A stretch of DNA of 64,000 nucleotides from Brasenia schreberi (lineage: Eukaryota; Streptophyta; Magnoliopsida; Nymphaeales; Cabombaceae), in NCBI GenBank assembly GCA_036023115.1, contig JAYKKT010000088.1, positions 248,001 through 312,000 on the forward strand. The letters run 5' to 3'. Position 1 is the stretch's first letter, and each line of letters opens with the position of its first letter. The translations under genes were made by a program, and so were the position numbers. Shown piece after piece: positions 36,401-54,467 of the stretch. Under the pieces are notes generated by a model. The model did no database searches, was not told the origin of the DNA, and saw only the letters and a list, made by a program, of their open reading frames with translations.

Positions 36401-39400
36401 GAAACTAGAAATGATCAAGTGAAAGATTTGCATGCTCCAGAAATCCAACACACGTTTAACATGATGAATTAAGAAAACAATGAAAAGGCATGATTTGGAA
36501 CGTAAGTTTTATTGAGAAATCTATACCTAGAATAAATTGCTCATGCAGTTCTACATGATTTCTGAACACCTTTAGTTTTTCAAATATTCTCTCAAACCTT
36601 CTCTTTTGCCACATACAGGGCAGTACCAATCGTACAAATGGTCGTGCTACAAGATCCTTTTACTTTCATTCATTGCCTCTCATGTCCTCTTTTTGGATAG
36701 AGTACAAAAAAAGGTACGGCATGAACCACCAAAGTTATATCCTAATTCGGCATGGCTGATGACTGCCACTTATTAATTGGTTCTCTCTAAAACTAAAGCT
36801 AAAGAAGTGCAAAAGAGAACCTAAAGTCATCGCAGAAAGTAACCCGATGTTACAGCAATATTAATTATAAACCAAGTATATGCTGTACAAGCATGACTGT
36901 TTAACATAAAAAGTAAAAAATTAAAAAGATAAGATAAAAAAAAACAAAACTTGGAGTCGCAAGAGACTAATCGTAAACTCTGATAGAAGATGTGATGTCT
37001 CTATATAGTGGTGGGTCCGGAGTTTAACCACGTCAAGGTTGCATAAGCACATCTGATCCCATTTCACTGCTAGTGTGATATCACTCTCTTGGTATAATTT
37101 GACTACCCAAACAACACTCAGTGCAGGATGTTTGAACACCATTCAGTGCCAATACGTAGATTCCTCATGTCAAACATGTATTAGCAGCATGTGATTGCTA
37201 GTCTACCTATCATTGTTCTTTGATGGTTTAAATAGCATAAATTAGGATTAAGATGCATACCAGAACAATAGTTATTTATCAACTAGATAGAAAGGATAAA
37301 TGAGAAAAGAAACTGTCTTCAAGCTCAAAAAGGAGGTCAACATCAATTCTTTGTGTGTGTGCCTTGTGTAATCCAGAAGTACCCAAGGTATGGGCAACTA
37401 TAATATCCGAGCATAAGTTACAACTGAAAACTGATCCTAGTTAAGCTGTGTACATAGAGAAATGCCAGTGAAATTTCCATTTCTACAAGGTACTTTTTGC
37501 TGAAACATAGACCTCACATATATGCTCCACGAGATCAGATTCCCTATCCAATATCTCTTGCAAACTCGCAAACCTTTCAGCAACTATTTTGATCAACCAT
37601 CGTCTGAACATAATAACGCTGTAGTATTACTAAAAGCTATTTGCAATTATCATCAGAATCAATATATTGCAACTAAAGAAAATAGGAATAATCAAACATT
37701 ATTATTCTGATGGCAAAACACTTAATACAATGCATTGAAGCCTGGTGACAGGAAGAAGAAAAAGATCGTAAACATGTAGGAGAAGGAAAGAAAGGAATAA
37801 CAAAGTAAAGTAGATAAAGTAATCCAATTGCTTCTAATGAGGACAAAGATTCATTCAAGGCATGCAGGCCCATTGCATCTCTGTGGCACACATGAGTTGC
37901 AAAAATAATTAATTTTTTTGGCTCAATAATAGAAAAAGTAAACATAGAGAAGAAATTGGGGATCCACTTTCTTCGTGCTTTTTAATGCAATTCTGTTCCC
38001 TACCAAAACCTCATGTCCTGGCATATGGAAGTGCTTCTGAAGAAATTGTTTTCTACTTATTGTAGCTCTTTCCTTTTTGCGGGGAGGGAGTGTTAATGCA
38101 GGAGCCTGTAACCTACTAGTCATTGCTGGAAGTCATCATGCCATTTTTCTCCACAACACAATGAGAGAGGAAATATCTGGGAGCTAAATAAGATGACATG
38201 TATACTCATTCTTAGCAGGAGGCAAACATTTTAGGCAGTTGTATGCAAGTATGAACACTAACACCAAGGATATCTGATAGAAAACGACCGTTCTAAGAGT
38301 GGACAGAGCGTATACATGACATCACTACCATACCAACACTTTGTGAACAACAATTTTCGCTTACCGGTGGCTCCACACCTGCTCACTTTTCGCTGAATAT
38401 GATAGAACGAGTGCAGAAAACTGGAGCTCCTCAAGAAAAGGTGAAAAATCATGCCTTCCCAGAAGTATCTGCTTCCTTCATGATCATACACAGAAGATAA
38501 AGTCGTTCCATAATCTATTTAACCTTAATAGCAGTACACTATACTTTTCATTGCCTTGCTTTGTTTATTGTTATGGATTTACATTTCTTATGTATTATAC
38601 ATGGACACATGCACATAAACACAAATGTTTTTTCCAATCCCATAATTCATCATATACAAAAGATGTTCATAGAAGATGTTGAGTGGATGAGCGGTCACAC
38701 AAGGAAAGACCTTATATATAATGAGGTTATTAAAAATAAATTAAGAGTGATGCTAATAGAGGATAAAATGAGGAAAAATCATTTAAGAAGGTTTGGAGTC
38801 TTTGGACTTGTAGAAAGATGACCAAAAGAAGCTCTAGTAAGAAGTATAAAAAACTAGATTGTGAAAATGTTAAAAGAGTAAGAGGAAGACCAAAAATGTG
38901 TTGGAAAAAAATAATAAAGAATGATCTAGTTTATGTTGAGTTAACTGCCAACATGGCATAAGCATGGCATATGATAGAACTTTGCGGAAAGAAAGAATCC
39001 ATGTAGCCGGCCCCATCTAGTATGGGAAAATGTTTACTTGTTGTTGTTGTAGTATAATTCATCTCATGAATAAGCTTTGCGACATAGACTCGATACGCAA
39101 CCCCTTTCTTGTGATAGTGTGGATGATCCTGTCGTAGTCTATCTCTTAAAAAGGCCAAGAAAAATATAAGAGATAAGAACCAACTCGGTCATCTAGTACA
39201 CAAAATAAAACCAACTTGGCGTAAGAGGGAGCGGATACACATGTTGGAGCCATCCTAATGCACGATATGAAAGGAGCTGGTCCAGGCTTGTCTGAACTTG
39301 CTATTTTGTCAGTGTCAACTCAAATTTCCCAACCTAAGGCAATTTCTAAGGGCCCTTATGCATATTTTTTCACAAAACCAACAGTCAAGTTGGTTAGATC

Positions 39401-40365
39401 AGAGCCTGTCATTCTTTGAAAACCTGAAATAGCTTAACCTAATATCATTTTTCACACTCCTATGGTAAAAAAGCATGATGCCAATTGCAATAACGGCATT
39501 ACAAATCAGCATTGTCCAACAAACAATTGAACCAAGCTTTGTCCACTACTTGACTAGAAGCGAAACAAATGAATCCTGGTTGGAAGGATTATGGTAGAAT
39601 CAGTATTTGTCTGATTTTAAGTGTTTTTCCAAGATTCCAAGGAGCTCCATAAATACACATCAACGGAAACAAATGGTGGCAACCATAAAGAAGTAAACCA
39701 AAGAAAGAATGTTAACCTCGAATTCCATGCCGTTGCAAAGTCACAACTTAGCAGTAGAAGAGCTTTGCTGTGCCTCATTACCTTCTCTTCAAGAAGGTTT
39801 AGGTTTGAACCATCGATTGAAGCAACTTCATTAGCTTCATGAAACAAGGAACTCCCGTCCACCATCAATTTCTTCTCCGCGTTATATGCTGTCTTTACCT
39901 CCATGAATTCCTTCATAGCTGCTTTGCATAGCGAATGCAAAGCCAGTGTAGAGATTGCCAATTTGTGGTTTCTGAACCAAAACACGTTCTCGTCAAAGAG
40001 AGGAAGATCATCTTCCGATGGTTCTTTTTTGTTATCATTCAGTTGCAGAAACTGTGATGGATGCACAAACCCTAATTCGTCACTGCAATCCATAAAAAGA
40101 ACAATCAAATCGATGGTTGAATTCGTTTGGTGGACACTATCTTAACTTTGACTTTTCGCCCTACCCACCAATCTACTGCTACGTACCGAAGCAGTTAACA
40201 ACAGAATCATTCGTAAAATCACTTTTCACGACCTGTACGAAGATTATGTAGCAAATGAGAGAGAGAGAGAGAGGCGTACATGAAGGGATCGAGGTCCAAG
40301 ATATTTTCCAATTGCTTAAGTAGATTGAGACCGTCTCCATCAGAATGTGTCTCCGAATCCATCAT
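33406..40365 (-). CDS. PTAR1: Protein prenyltransferase alpha-subunit repeat protein, PTAR1-like
   Basis: Ten exons on the minus strand: 40365-40280, 40082-39717, 38475-38365, 37603-37513, 36205-36137, 35843-35766, 34626-34531, 34301-34251, 34118-33903, 33528-33406. They join in phase to 1287 nt, 428 aa, close to the family length. Repeats of the prenyltransferase alpha type (W-x-H-R-x-W/F) are seen: AWNSR, VWSHRRW, NYRAWCHRGW, CFHYRN, LWLHRRF. The N-terminus has LLKQLENIL and DELGFVHPSQF, then FWFRNHKLAIST and RHSKALLLLSCDF. The alpha-alpha repeat fold pairs with a beta subunit; human PTAR1 pairs with RABGGTB in geranylgeranyltransferase III, which modifies the SNARE Ykt6. The plant role is inferred. 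The donor of exon 4 (GTCTAT) is weak, and a GTGAGG five bases earlier would break the phase. The last exon is the least certain. Intron 2 holds a LINE relic. Confidence 0.85.
38652..39053 (+). mobile_element. RTE-like LINE 3' fragment in a PTAR1 intron
   Basis: About 400 bp match the 3' end of the LINE family here, with decayed RT C-terminal words (MSGHTRKD, VIKNKLRVMLIEDKMR, RGRPKMCWKK) and the tail motif 'catgtagccggccccatctagtatggg' run ending in TTGTTGTTGTTG. A 10 bp direct repeat ATAATTCATC (38642-38651 and 39054-39063) flanks it. It is antisense to the host gene and lies inside intron 2. Confidence 0.8.
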
Positions 40366-42073
40366 CCGTCTCTCCTCTACTTCCCTTTCTCCCGATCGAT
40401 CAAGTTGTTCCTCGAAACTAGGAAAGAGGAGAGGAAGAAGCCAGCGGAACAACGAAGACAAATCTGAGAGAAAGAAGTTCTTATGATTCAAACTTACAAA
40501 TGTGCAGGTAGGACCGGTTCTGAACCAAGATTGCGCTTCGGATTCTTCGATCCGTCTGATATCTGGTGTGCGCCTAAGAAAAGGAAGCGTGCATCTCTGA
40601 CAGGAGGTCTGTCTAATCCAGCTCACCTACGATGCATACCGAAACCGAGATACATGTTAAACTACTACAAACTAAGAGCCATTGTCACATGATGCTGACT
40701 GCAGAGACAGAGCCTCTGCGCGTGCTTACGGCGACACTGGATGCGATTCGCATGGCCCGATAAGAGAAGACCACGAGTGCAACCATGAACACCATCAGTG
40801 ATGTAGAATCTTACTTTGAGTCAGGTGTCTTAGGGACGGAGTTCGACACCAAGGATGGAATTCTATTTTAAGAGCTATAGGATTAATTTTTTCATGAAAT
40901 GATAAAGTCCATATATTGTTAGTAGAATTTCTAAAAGAGAGAGGTTTTTCAAGTGAAATAGGTTTTGTACTAGCTTTTGGATCATACCCATAATAACACA
41001 TGTTCAATCACGCTCGTTCATTGTTTTTGAATAGCATATCTTTTATATCATTTAAAAATTGTTTAAAAAAATTTGAAATTTTACTAAAGCAACGAGTAAA
41101 CATAAATGAACAAACACTAAAATCCAAATTTTACAATTAGCCTTAATATATAAAAGGCCTTAGTAGATAGAGTTTAAATTAGAGAAAGATATCACGTGGT
41201 TGAGAGAGTTTGTGTGAGCCTAACAGTCATGGACACCGAGCCTATAACCGAATCGAATTGTTCGATTCAATTCAGTTCAGTTACCTATGTATTTCGGTTC
41301 GGGTTCAGTTTGGATCTTGTGGAAAATGGGTATTAGGCAGAGTCGCTGCTCCACATATGGAGATCGTATGCAGAAAATATCAAAGAATTCAAACATGTTA
41401 AGTGATATTAATTTACTTCAACGAAGAGCAGTTGTCTCAGCTCAGTTCAATCCAAGACCAAATTGGGAGCCTCATAGCAAACCATCGTTGAGCTCGATCA
41501 GGGTTCTTTACAATTAAGTTCCAAATTGGGAGCCTCATAGCAAACCAAATTGGCATTGTCGTGTCCCTCTGGCTCTCCCTCCTTTTTATATGCGAAAGTT
41601 CTGTTCTTTTATGCACTTTCATCATCCTCTAGCCCCTAAATCTTCGTTTCTTTCCTCACTATTTGTCATATTCATTATCTAGAAAAGCTCCATAAAGGTT
41701 CCTCTTGACGCCGCCTTCTCCGTTTTGTTTTATTACTGTGCGCCTTGAAAAGAATCTTCAATGTCAACGTCGCTATTTGGTTTGCCATCACCCACCTGCC
41801 GGAACGCGGAAAGTATGAGTCGTGTATTCGAATTTCTCCTGAAAATTCGATTCCCAGAGACATATTTCGTGTTTCAAACGTCAGAAACCCGATTTTTCTC
41901 ATCTCAGCAACTGTTTATACATTGAATCCATTCGAAATTCGATCGACGCACAAAAAACTAGTATGTTTTGTTTACATATATCACCAGAATCTTCTCTGCC
42001 TCTCTGTTTACTGTTCGATCGTTCGGCACCCACCTCGCATTAGTTTAGATTGGGTAAATATTTTTCGAAGACA
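40366..42073. other. Divergent intergenic region between PTAR1-like (-) and NECAP (+)
   Basis: About 1.7 kb between two start codons facing apart, so it should carry both promoters. Repeat-like CGGTTCGGTTC words occur at 41240-41310. A block of about 20 bases (core ttgggagcctcatagcaaacc) occurs at about 41462 and 41525. No gene is seen. Confidence 0.6.
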
Positions 42074-45000
42074 ATGTCGTTTTCTGAAGAAGAAGAAGCA
42101 TTCGAACACACTCTGCTCGTCCTACGTGAAGTCTCCGTGTATAAGATCCCTCCCAGAAGCTCTAGCGGTGGCTACAAATGCGGGGAATGGCTTCAATCGG
42201 ATAAGATTTGGTCTGGGAGATTGCGAGTCGTATCGTGCGCAGAGAGGTGCGAGATTCGTCTTGAAGATCCCAACTCCGGCGATCTCTTCGCCGCCTGCTT
42301 CGTCCTTCCGGGCCAGCGAGAGAATTCCGTCGAGACCGTGATGGATTCGTCGCGATACTTCGTGCTGAAGGTTGAAGATGGGGGCGGCAAGCACGCCTTC
42401 ATCGGATTGGGATTCGCCGAGAGGAACGAGGCGTTCGATTTCAACGTCGCTCTCTCGGATCACGAGAAGTACGTCAAGAGGGAGCACGAGAGGGATTCAG
42501 GTGAAGGTGAAGAAGATGGCCACTTTGACATCCATCCTTCTGTGAATCACAGATTGAAGGTAATCAAATGATGCTGAGACGATTTCTTTCTTTCCTGATA
42601 TAACCGGCATCCATCTTGCAGTGAATCACAATAGTAGATTATTGATGATATCGCTTTCCCCCGGGCTTGCTTAGAATGTTATTCACAGAGAATCACGTTT
42701 TCTTATACATATTTAAGTTCGATAATTGATTTACTTGTGCACCAGCATTGTCAGTACGAAAGCTAGATAGGGTACATTGCTTGGCCTTTTATCTTCTCCG
42801 TAGTTATTAGATGTTCGGAAGTTCGGGTGAGAATTAACAAGAGAAGCCATAAATTGAGGATGCGTTAAGCTTGAAGCGTTTGAGAAACATAAAGTAAAGC
42901 GAGTGACGAGCAGCGGTATTTTGAGATTATGGAGATCATTAGCTAGATAAACTAGTGGAAGGAAGTCAGGCGAATTGTGATAAACTGATTTAACCGGCTC
43001 TATTTCGGGGAGCGTGCATTTTGAGAAAAATTGAATCAGGTTATCCATGAATTACATGTTATCAAACACTATATGGATTTTGTCCTGTTGTAAATAACTT
43101 CTTAGAGACCATATATTAATGGCCGAAGACATTCCAAATGTCCAAATGAAGAGAATGGTGCTATGAAATGCTTGAGAGATTGAAAAAGCACATCTTTAGA
43201 TATCCTCGTTAAATTTCTAGTTTTCGTGTTAGGCTGTTACCATTTGATAAAAGAAACTGTTCTTCTCTGGCGTACTGATTGAAGTTGCCACAATAACCTG
43301 GACGAGTTATTTTTTTGTCATTGATAAGCCATATGAAAGCTTTGATATAATAAAGGGTATCCTTGAAGAAGGCAGTCGATTGGCCCAGACTGAACTGACC
43401 CACTTTAGGTAGCAACTGTAGCTTCATCGTGTAGAGCAAGAAATAAGAAATATCAGGATCTGTTTCTTAATGGATCACCACGCAACTGATGCTAGGTTCT
43501 TGCAGAAGTTAGTGAACTTACAATTTTTTTATCTTCATATAATGCTGCTTATAGCTTAAGCATCTTTTATCTTTCTGAACACGTCCAAGATGCATTCCTA
43601 TCTTGAAGCTTAACACCTCTCATTTCCCTTTGCTTGTTTTCCTTTATGAGCTGTCAGTAGTTACTGCATTTCATTTCCGAATCATGGTCATGGTAGATGA
43701 GGAATATGAAACCATCAGTGTCTGTGCTTCTTTGGGCTGTGGATAACATTTAGCTTCTGCTTGAGAAGACTGGAACAGGGGAGTGGCATTTTCAGCCCTA
43801 AGGGGCTGCCTTTAAGAGAAACTTCTCTTATTTGAGTAGTCGATGGGGATAGGAGTGGAGCACCACTCTTTCATCAGCTTATGCCCAAGTGCATCAGTAG
43901 TGCACCCAAATCCTCGATTTGCCAAAAATCACATTTTCCTATATGGGGAAGCCCAGTGCCACCAGCCCACTTCTCTTATTTGAGTAGTCGATGGGGATAG
44001 GAGTGGAGCACCACTCTTTCATCAGCTTATGCCCAAGTGCATCAGTAGTGCACCCAAATCCTCGATTTGCCAAAAATCACATTTTCCTATATGGGGAAGC
44101 CCAGTGCCACCAGCCCACTTCTCTTATTTGAGTAGTCGATGGGGATAGGAGTGGAGCACCACTCTTTCATCATCTTATGCCCAAGTGCATCAGTAGTGCA
44201 CCCGAATCCTCGATTTGCCAAAAATCACATTTTCCTATATGGGAAAGCCCAGTGCCACCAGCCCTAGCTGTGGTTTGTTTCTGTGAAGTGCAACACCCAT
44301 CATAGGCCCCAAGGTTCAGGGTCGTAGCCTTTGGGTTTTCAGCACAACAAGTTTGACAGTTCGACTAAGACCCTCTTCCTGGGTATAGTTAACCTTGTAT
44401 CCGAACTTGTGTTATTCTGGCCATTGGAAAGTGGTGTCTTTTGCAGGTAAGGCGTGGGTGCTATCAAACATCATCTTCTGGACGTGGAGCTATGCTTTTT
44501 GTCTGGAATGGCCTGCAATCGCCGTGCATGACATTTGTAATCATGAGAGAGGGTTGATGCCGTGGATGGGGTTCTGTTGTCACTAGTGAGCATGTGAAGC
44601 CTTTAGAAGAGAGCAGGCTTACAGCCTTATAGTTAAGAGTGGAGCTTAGGATATCTAATTTCTACAGTATATAACAATCTAATGGAAGTGAAAAATTGCA
44701 AATCTTTCTGATGGAGTTTAAAATAATTTCTAGTGCTTTCCATGATGGAATTCTCACTCCTCAACTTCTTCAATTTGCAAAATTTCCATAAAGAGGAACG
44801 TGATATCTGATCCATCAATATAGACTACTAACGGCAAATCTAAAGTTTTTCAAGATGGATTTATTGTTGCTTGAGAATAAGGTTGCCTAAAGGGGGACAC
44901 AGGAAAAGGTGTTTCACATATTTGATCCAACCACTCATTTAAAATACCCCATTTGCATTTTTCTTGTGAGAAACTTAAGGTTGGATTAGTCTGTTGGAAT

Positions 45001-46265
45001 TAAGAGTCTTCATACGAATAGTAGAGAGTAACAGCATATATAACAAATGACTGACGATTGCTTGCAAGAGATTAGTTGCATAATTTTCAATCGCACGAAT
45101 AGTAACCGATCTTGGCCTATAGTCTGAAGCAGATGTCTATGCTGAACGGATGAGGAAGTTGATTGCTGAAGGCACCAATGAGGTCCTTGAGATAGTTATC
45201 ATGTGCACACAAGGATTGTGGAATGCGTGGAATAGAATATGTTTTAATAATGCAGCTCCAGTGCCCACAAGTCATGTATTGGGTAGATGCGGCATTGCTA
45301 CAGTTCAAGACAGCAATCACATTAAACAGGCCACTGAACAGTTGTGTCGAGTACGTAACGAAATGCAAAGACTTCAGTGGATGCCGCCACTGGTTGGATG
45401 CTATTTAAAATAAACCCTGATTTCTCAGCTAAGGTTATGGAGAAAAACAGAGGCAGGGGACTGTAATAGATTCACAGGGTACTGTCATTTTGGCTGCAGT
45501 GTGGCGGATTGAAGAAGTTAAAAGACAGTAAGTTGGTAGAGCTGCTGGCTATCAGACGGGCTTTGCTTTTTGGATGGGGAGGCTCAGATTGCAAAGTTCA
45601 TCGTATAGACAGGTGTCTTGGAACTTAAAGCCCCATTGGCTACCAATACATTGTTCCAGGTATGGTTGCAGCAGACGGCAATATCATTGCTGCAGATTTT
45701 TCCTCTTGCACAATGCAGCACGCAAGCAGGAAAGCTAATGGAGTACCGAAGCTACTTGCATCCATGGGACGTGAATTCCCAAACAGTAGCTGGAAGGAGA
45801 ACTTGCCTCCACAAGTGAATGAACCTGTAGATCAAGACGTTAGGGGTTTGCAAAGTGTAACACGATTTAACTTGATTTTCTGTCTGTATGCTTTACCTCG
45901 AAAAACAAAAATCTTGGCTTCTATTCTTTCTGTTCGTTTAGCAAACCTTAGTTTTCATTGCATTGTAAACTGTTTGTTTATTAGGAGGGAGAAACAATCA
46001 GGATCAATGTGAAGAATAAGTCATCCACTGGAACTGGCATGCTATCGTCTGCTGGATTACATGGAGGGTCATGTTGGGTTCAGGGAAAGCTGGAGGATGC
46101 GTTGCACCCCCACCAAGTGATTCCCTTCAGATAAGAAGACCTCTTCCACCCCCACCCAATGATCCTGCCGCTGCTCGCATGGCTCACATTGCTGGACGTC
46201 TTCATGTTCCAAAAGAAAATGCAACGCGTAGAACTGAACCTTTGTCAGATTTCTCCAAGATTGAG

Positions 46266-46315
<50 letters not shown>

Positions 46316-46447
46316 GCACACATAGACAGATCACTAACCCTTTTTTTGAGTGTTTTGAAATTAATAATGGGATTGCAGAGAAGCCTTGCTCAGGTGAGTG
46401 GCTCGGGATCAATGAATGGCACTGCATCTGGATGGGCAGCCTTTTAG
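42074..46447 (+). CDS. NECAP: NECAP-like clathrin-coat associated protein (DUF1681), one frameshift in exon 2
   Basis: Exons 42074-42559, 45985-46265 and 46379-46447. Exon 1 (162 codons) is nearly the whole PH-like NECAP domain: FSEEEEAFEHTLLV, SVYKIPPRSSSGGYKCGEW, LQSDKIWSGRLRVVSC, SSRYFVLKVED, FIGLGFAERNEAFDFNVAL and HEKYVKRE. Exon 2 gives EGETIRINVKNKSSTGTGML, then a proline-rich part (RRPLPPPPNDPAA) and RTEPLSDFSKIE. Exon 3 ends in ASGWAAF, whose WxxF motif is the family's adaptor-ear ligand. NECAPs bind AP-2/AP-1 adaptors in clathrin-coated vesicle formation. The phase between the two halves of exon 2 needs one base more near 46060-46072, so the frame is broken as given. The exon 2 donor (GTTCTC) runs straight into a CT microsatellite. 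Intron 1 is 3.4 kb and holds a tandem array and an RNase H relic. Confidence 0.9.
43821..44264. repeat. Tandem array, three copies of a 148 bp unit
   Basis: Copies at 43821-43968, 43969-44116 and 44117-44264. By eye, copies 1 and 2 are identical and copy 3 has three substitutions. Each unit holds two perfect inverted repeats, GAGTGG-AGCA-CCACTC and GTGCA-TCAGTAG-TGCAC, which can form hairpins. The array lies in NECAP intron 1. A diverged single relative of part of the unit occurs at about 54838-54920. Confidence 0.95.
45147..45830 (+). pseudogene. RNase H domain relic of an L1-type LINE or RVT_3 gene
   Basis: Across several frames the sense strand shows the order typical of plant non-LTR RNase H ends: LWNAWNRICFNNAAPVP, then WMPPLVGCYxKINPDFSAK, DSxGTVILAAVWRI, LLAIRRALLFGW, and later DFSSCTMQHASRKANGVPKLLA. 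Stops and frameshifts separate these pieces. No reverse transcriptase was seen next to it. It lies in NECAP intron 1 in the same orientation as the gene. Confidence 0.7.
46269..46312. repeat. (CT)n microsatellite at the NECAP exon 2 donor
   Basis: A pure CT run begins three bases after the donor GT of NECAP exon 2. Such pyrimidine runs are normally found at acceptors, so this position is odd. Confidence 0.9.
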
Positions 46448-48658
46448 GAGTGTTAGCACACACACTAGATCAAGATGAAGAGAGAAAAGGAACAGCAGGG
46501 GAAAATAAAACTCTCTCTCTCTCAATTACACAAATGTTGCTTGACACTGGAGATAGGTCAACCCTTTTCAATGACTTAACAATAAAAGTTTTATTCGTCA
46601 ACGGTGTATCTATTCCCTTACCAAAAGACTTGCAAACTCATTCTTCGTTTAGAAATATACTCTTGTTGTTGTTGTTTAATACAATCCAAATATGATACTT
46701 CGTTTTGTGTATAAGTTCTTCTATGATGACGCATGTAATTCAAGGTGTCTCTTCTCTTGTTATTGCATCGCTCTGCTGCTACCTTGTCTTGGCAGCTTGC
46801 TTGATGTCAGACTTGCAAAGACTGGATGGTGAGCTCATAGAATTAGAAAGCCGGGTAACGCAGCGATATATTTCACCAACAATTTGCTTGGTAAGTCTAT
46901 CATACGACTAACCTTATGAGTGTCATTTAATTGAAGCTGTTGCATGCAAAGACGATGAACACGCTTGCTGCAACTTGGTCATTGTGAGAGAGAGAGAGAT
47001 AAGTGCATACAAAAGAGGCCTTTCCTGGATCCCATGTACTGAACGATAAATTCTCGAGAATCTACTGGTAAGTATTCTCAGGAATTCAGTCTCATTAGTG
47101 CCAACACGTTCAGAATTTCATGTCTCAGATTCTAAAGTAATAGTGCAGATGCTTAGTTGCTGCTTGCTTTAGTGCTTTGCGTACCCATGGGAGAATCCGA
47201 ACTTGGGAATGAGGCAGGAGATCTTAACAGAGCAGTTAAAAGGACCGAGAACTTGAATGCCAATTGATAACCAGACTAGGAGTTTGAGTTAGTATGCACT
47301 TGAATTCCCTTTCATCAAGTTCACTTCATTCCAACCCACACGCACTCTTGCATGTATGTATATTTTGCTTGTTGAGTCACAATCTCTGTTCTTTGTCGAG
47401 GATAGGCGAACTTTGGGCGGTGCCAACTCTTGCTTCTTAGTGTATGGAGTGATGCAGATATCGTTTGACAGCTTGCTAACTGGAGGACTTGTTTCTTTTC
47501 TCGTCATGTTGAAGCATTCACTTCTTTCTTTTCAAGTTTTACTGGCGTAAACAGTTGCCAATACCACTATCGGGGACATCAAACGGTTGGTAATAGCCAC
47601 CAAGTGTGTGCGTATATTTTTGTGTTGTTACATCCGAACCGGACCCCATCCGTTGACGTCCATTGGATTACACTGTTACATGAGCTCGGCGCGCGTAATC
47701 GTCACTCTCTCTACTTTTTCTTTTTCAAGTTGATCCTTTTCTCTTGCTCAACCTTCTAAAATCCGATCTTTCCTTGTATCCGAGGAAGGATCGTTAAAAC
47801 GAGAAACGGGTATTTAAAAATTCAGATCGTGCGGGAAGCTCTCTCTCTCTCTCTCTGCAAATTCGGTGGCGAAGAGGACGGAATCAGAGATTTCGGTCGT
47901 CGGTCGTCGGTCGTTTCAGTTCGTTCGGTCTCCCGCGTTTCCTCCGAATGGTAACCGGTTAATTTCTTCCCGCGCCTACACTTTTCCCGATTATGTTGAT
48001 TTTCTCCCGGTTAGATTCGATCGGTCGTGGGAATTACGATTTCCGGGAATCATTTTGGGATCGGATTCTTCGGTGGTGTTCGGGATTTTCCTTTCTGTGA
48101 TCGGCGTACCGGGTGTATGATGAATCGGTGTGTGGGATTACCCGGGTGGGATTCGGAAAAGTTGCCTTAGCATTTTATTAGCAAATTAGGCGAATCTGTC
48201 AGTTGAATTGTTCGGTTCGCGATTTGGTCTGATTTGTTTTAAGCGAATTTCGTGATTTTGCTTGGATGCGAAGATTCTTCGTGGCGGTTTCGGAATATTG
48301 CCCTAAGTAGGACTTTATTTTCTATGATTTGCGATTCATTAGGCTTAGTAGAAATTGAAGTTGAACCCTAGCATTTTAGGAAACCCTTTCAGTGAACTTT
48401 CTTTTTTATAGAACTTATGCGTAATTTCACGTGCAATTCTCTCTGGCGCATGGAGTAACAGTTGGAATTTTTATTCTATTTTCGGCAAGAAATTCCTGGT
48501 TTAGGGAGCACAAGGGTTTTATCTTGGTAGATCGGAGGTGTTCTTTTCTTCTTCTATGTTTGGAACTTATGAATGTGGTTTCCGTTTCTGTAATTTATCG
48601 ACGAATCATGAGATTTTGCACTAGGATTTGATGGTGTTCGTCGTTTCTCTGCCGAAAA
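46448..48658. other. NECAP 3' flank, intergenic DNA and NDR 5' leader
   Basis: No recognised protein up to the NDR start. A CT-rich leader lies near 47838-47858. A possible leader intron runs from a donor near 47951 (AATG, GTAACC) to an acceptor near 48623 (CACTAG, GATTTG), which would put the first coding exon 36 bases after that acceptor. This is inferred from splice words alone. Confidence 0.45.

Positions 48659-54467
<5,809 letters not shown>

Noticed and set aside
42122..42487. Antisense open frames opposite NECAP exon 1
   Set aside because: They are mirror images of a well-conserved coding exon and show no family motif of their own.
43821..44264. CRISPR-like or centromeric satellite array
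   Set aside because: There are only three head-to-tail copies without spacers, inside a plant intron. It is a local tandem repeat.
46159..46695. Open frame of 178 aa rich in Leu-Ser repeats
   Set aside because: It is created by reading through the CT microsatellite and overlaps NECAP exons 2 and 3 in the wrong frame.
47866..48120. Open frame of 84 aa before the NDR gene
   Set aside because: It lies in the GC-rich leader region, matches no family, and a probable splice donor interrupts it.
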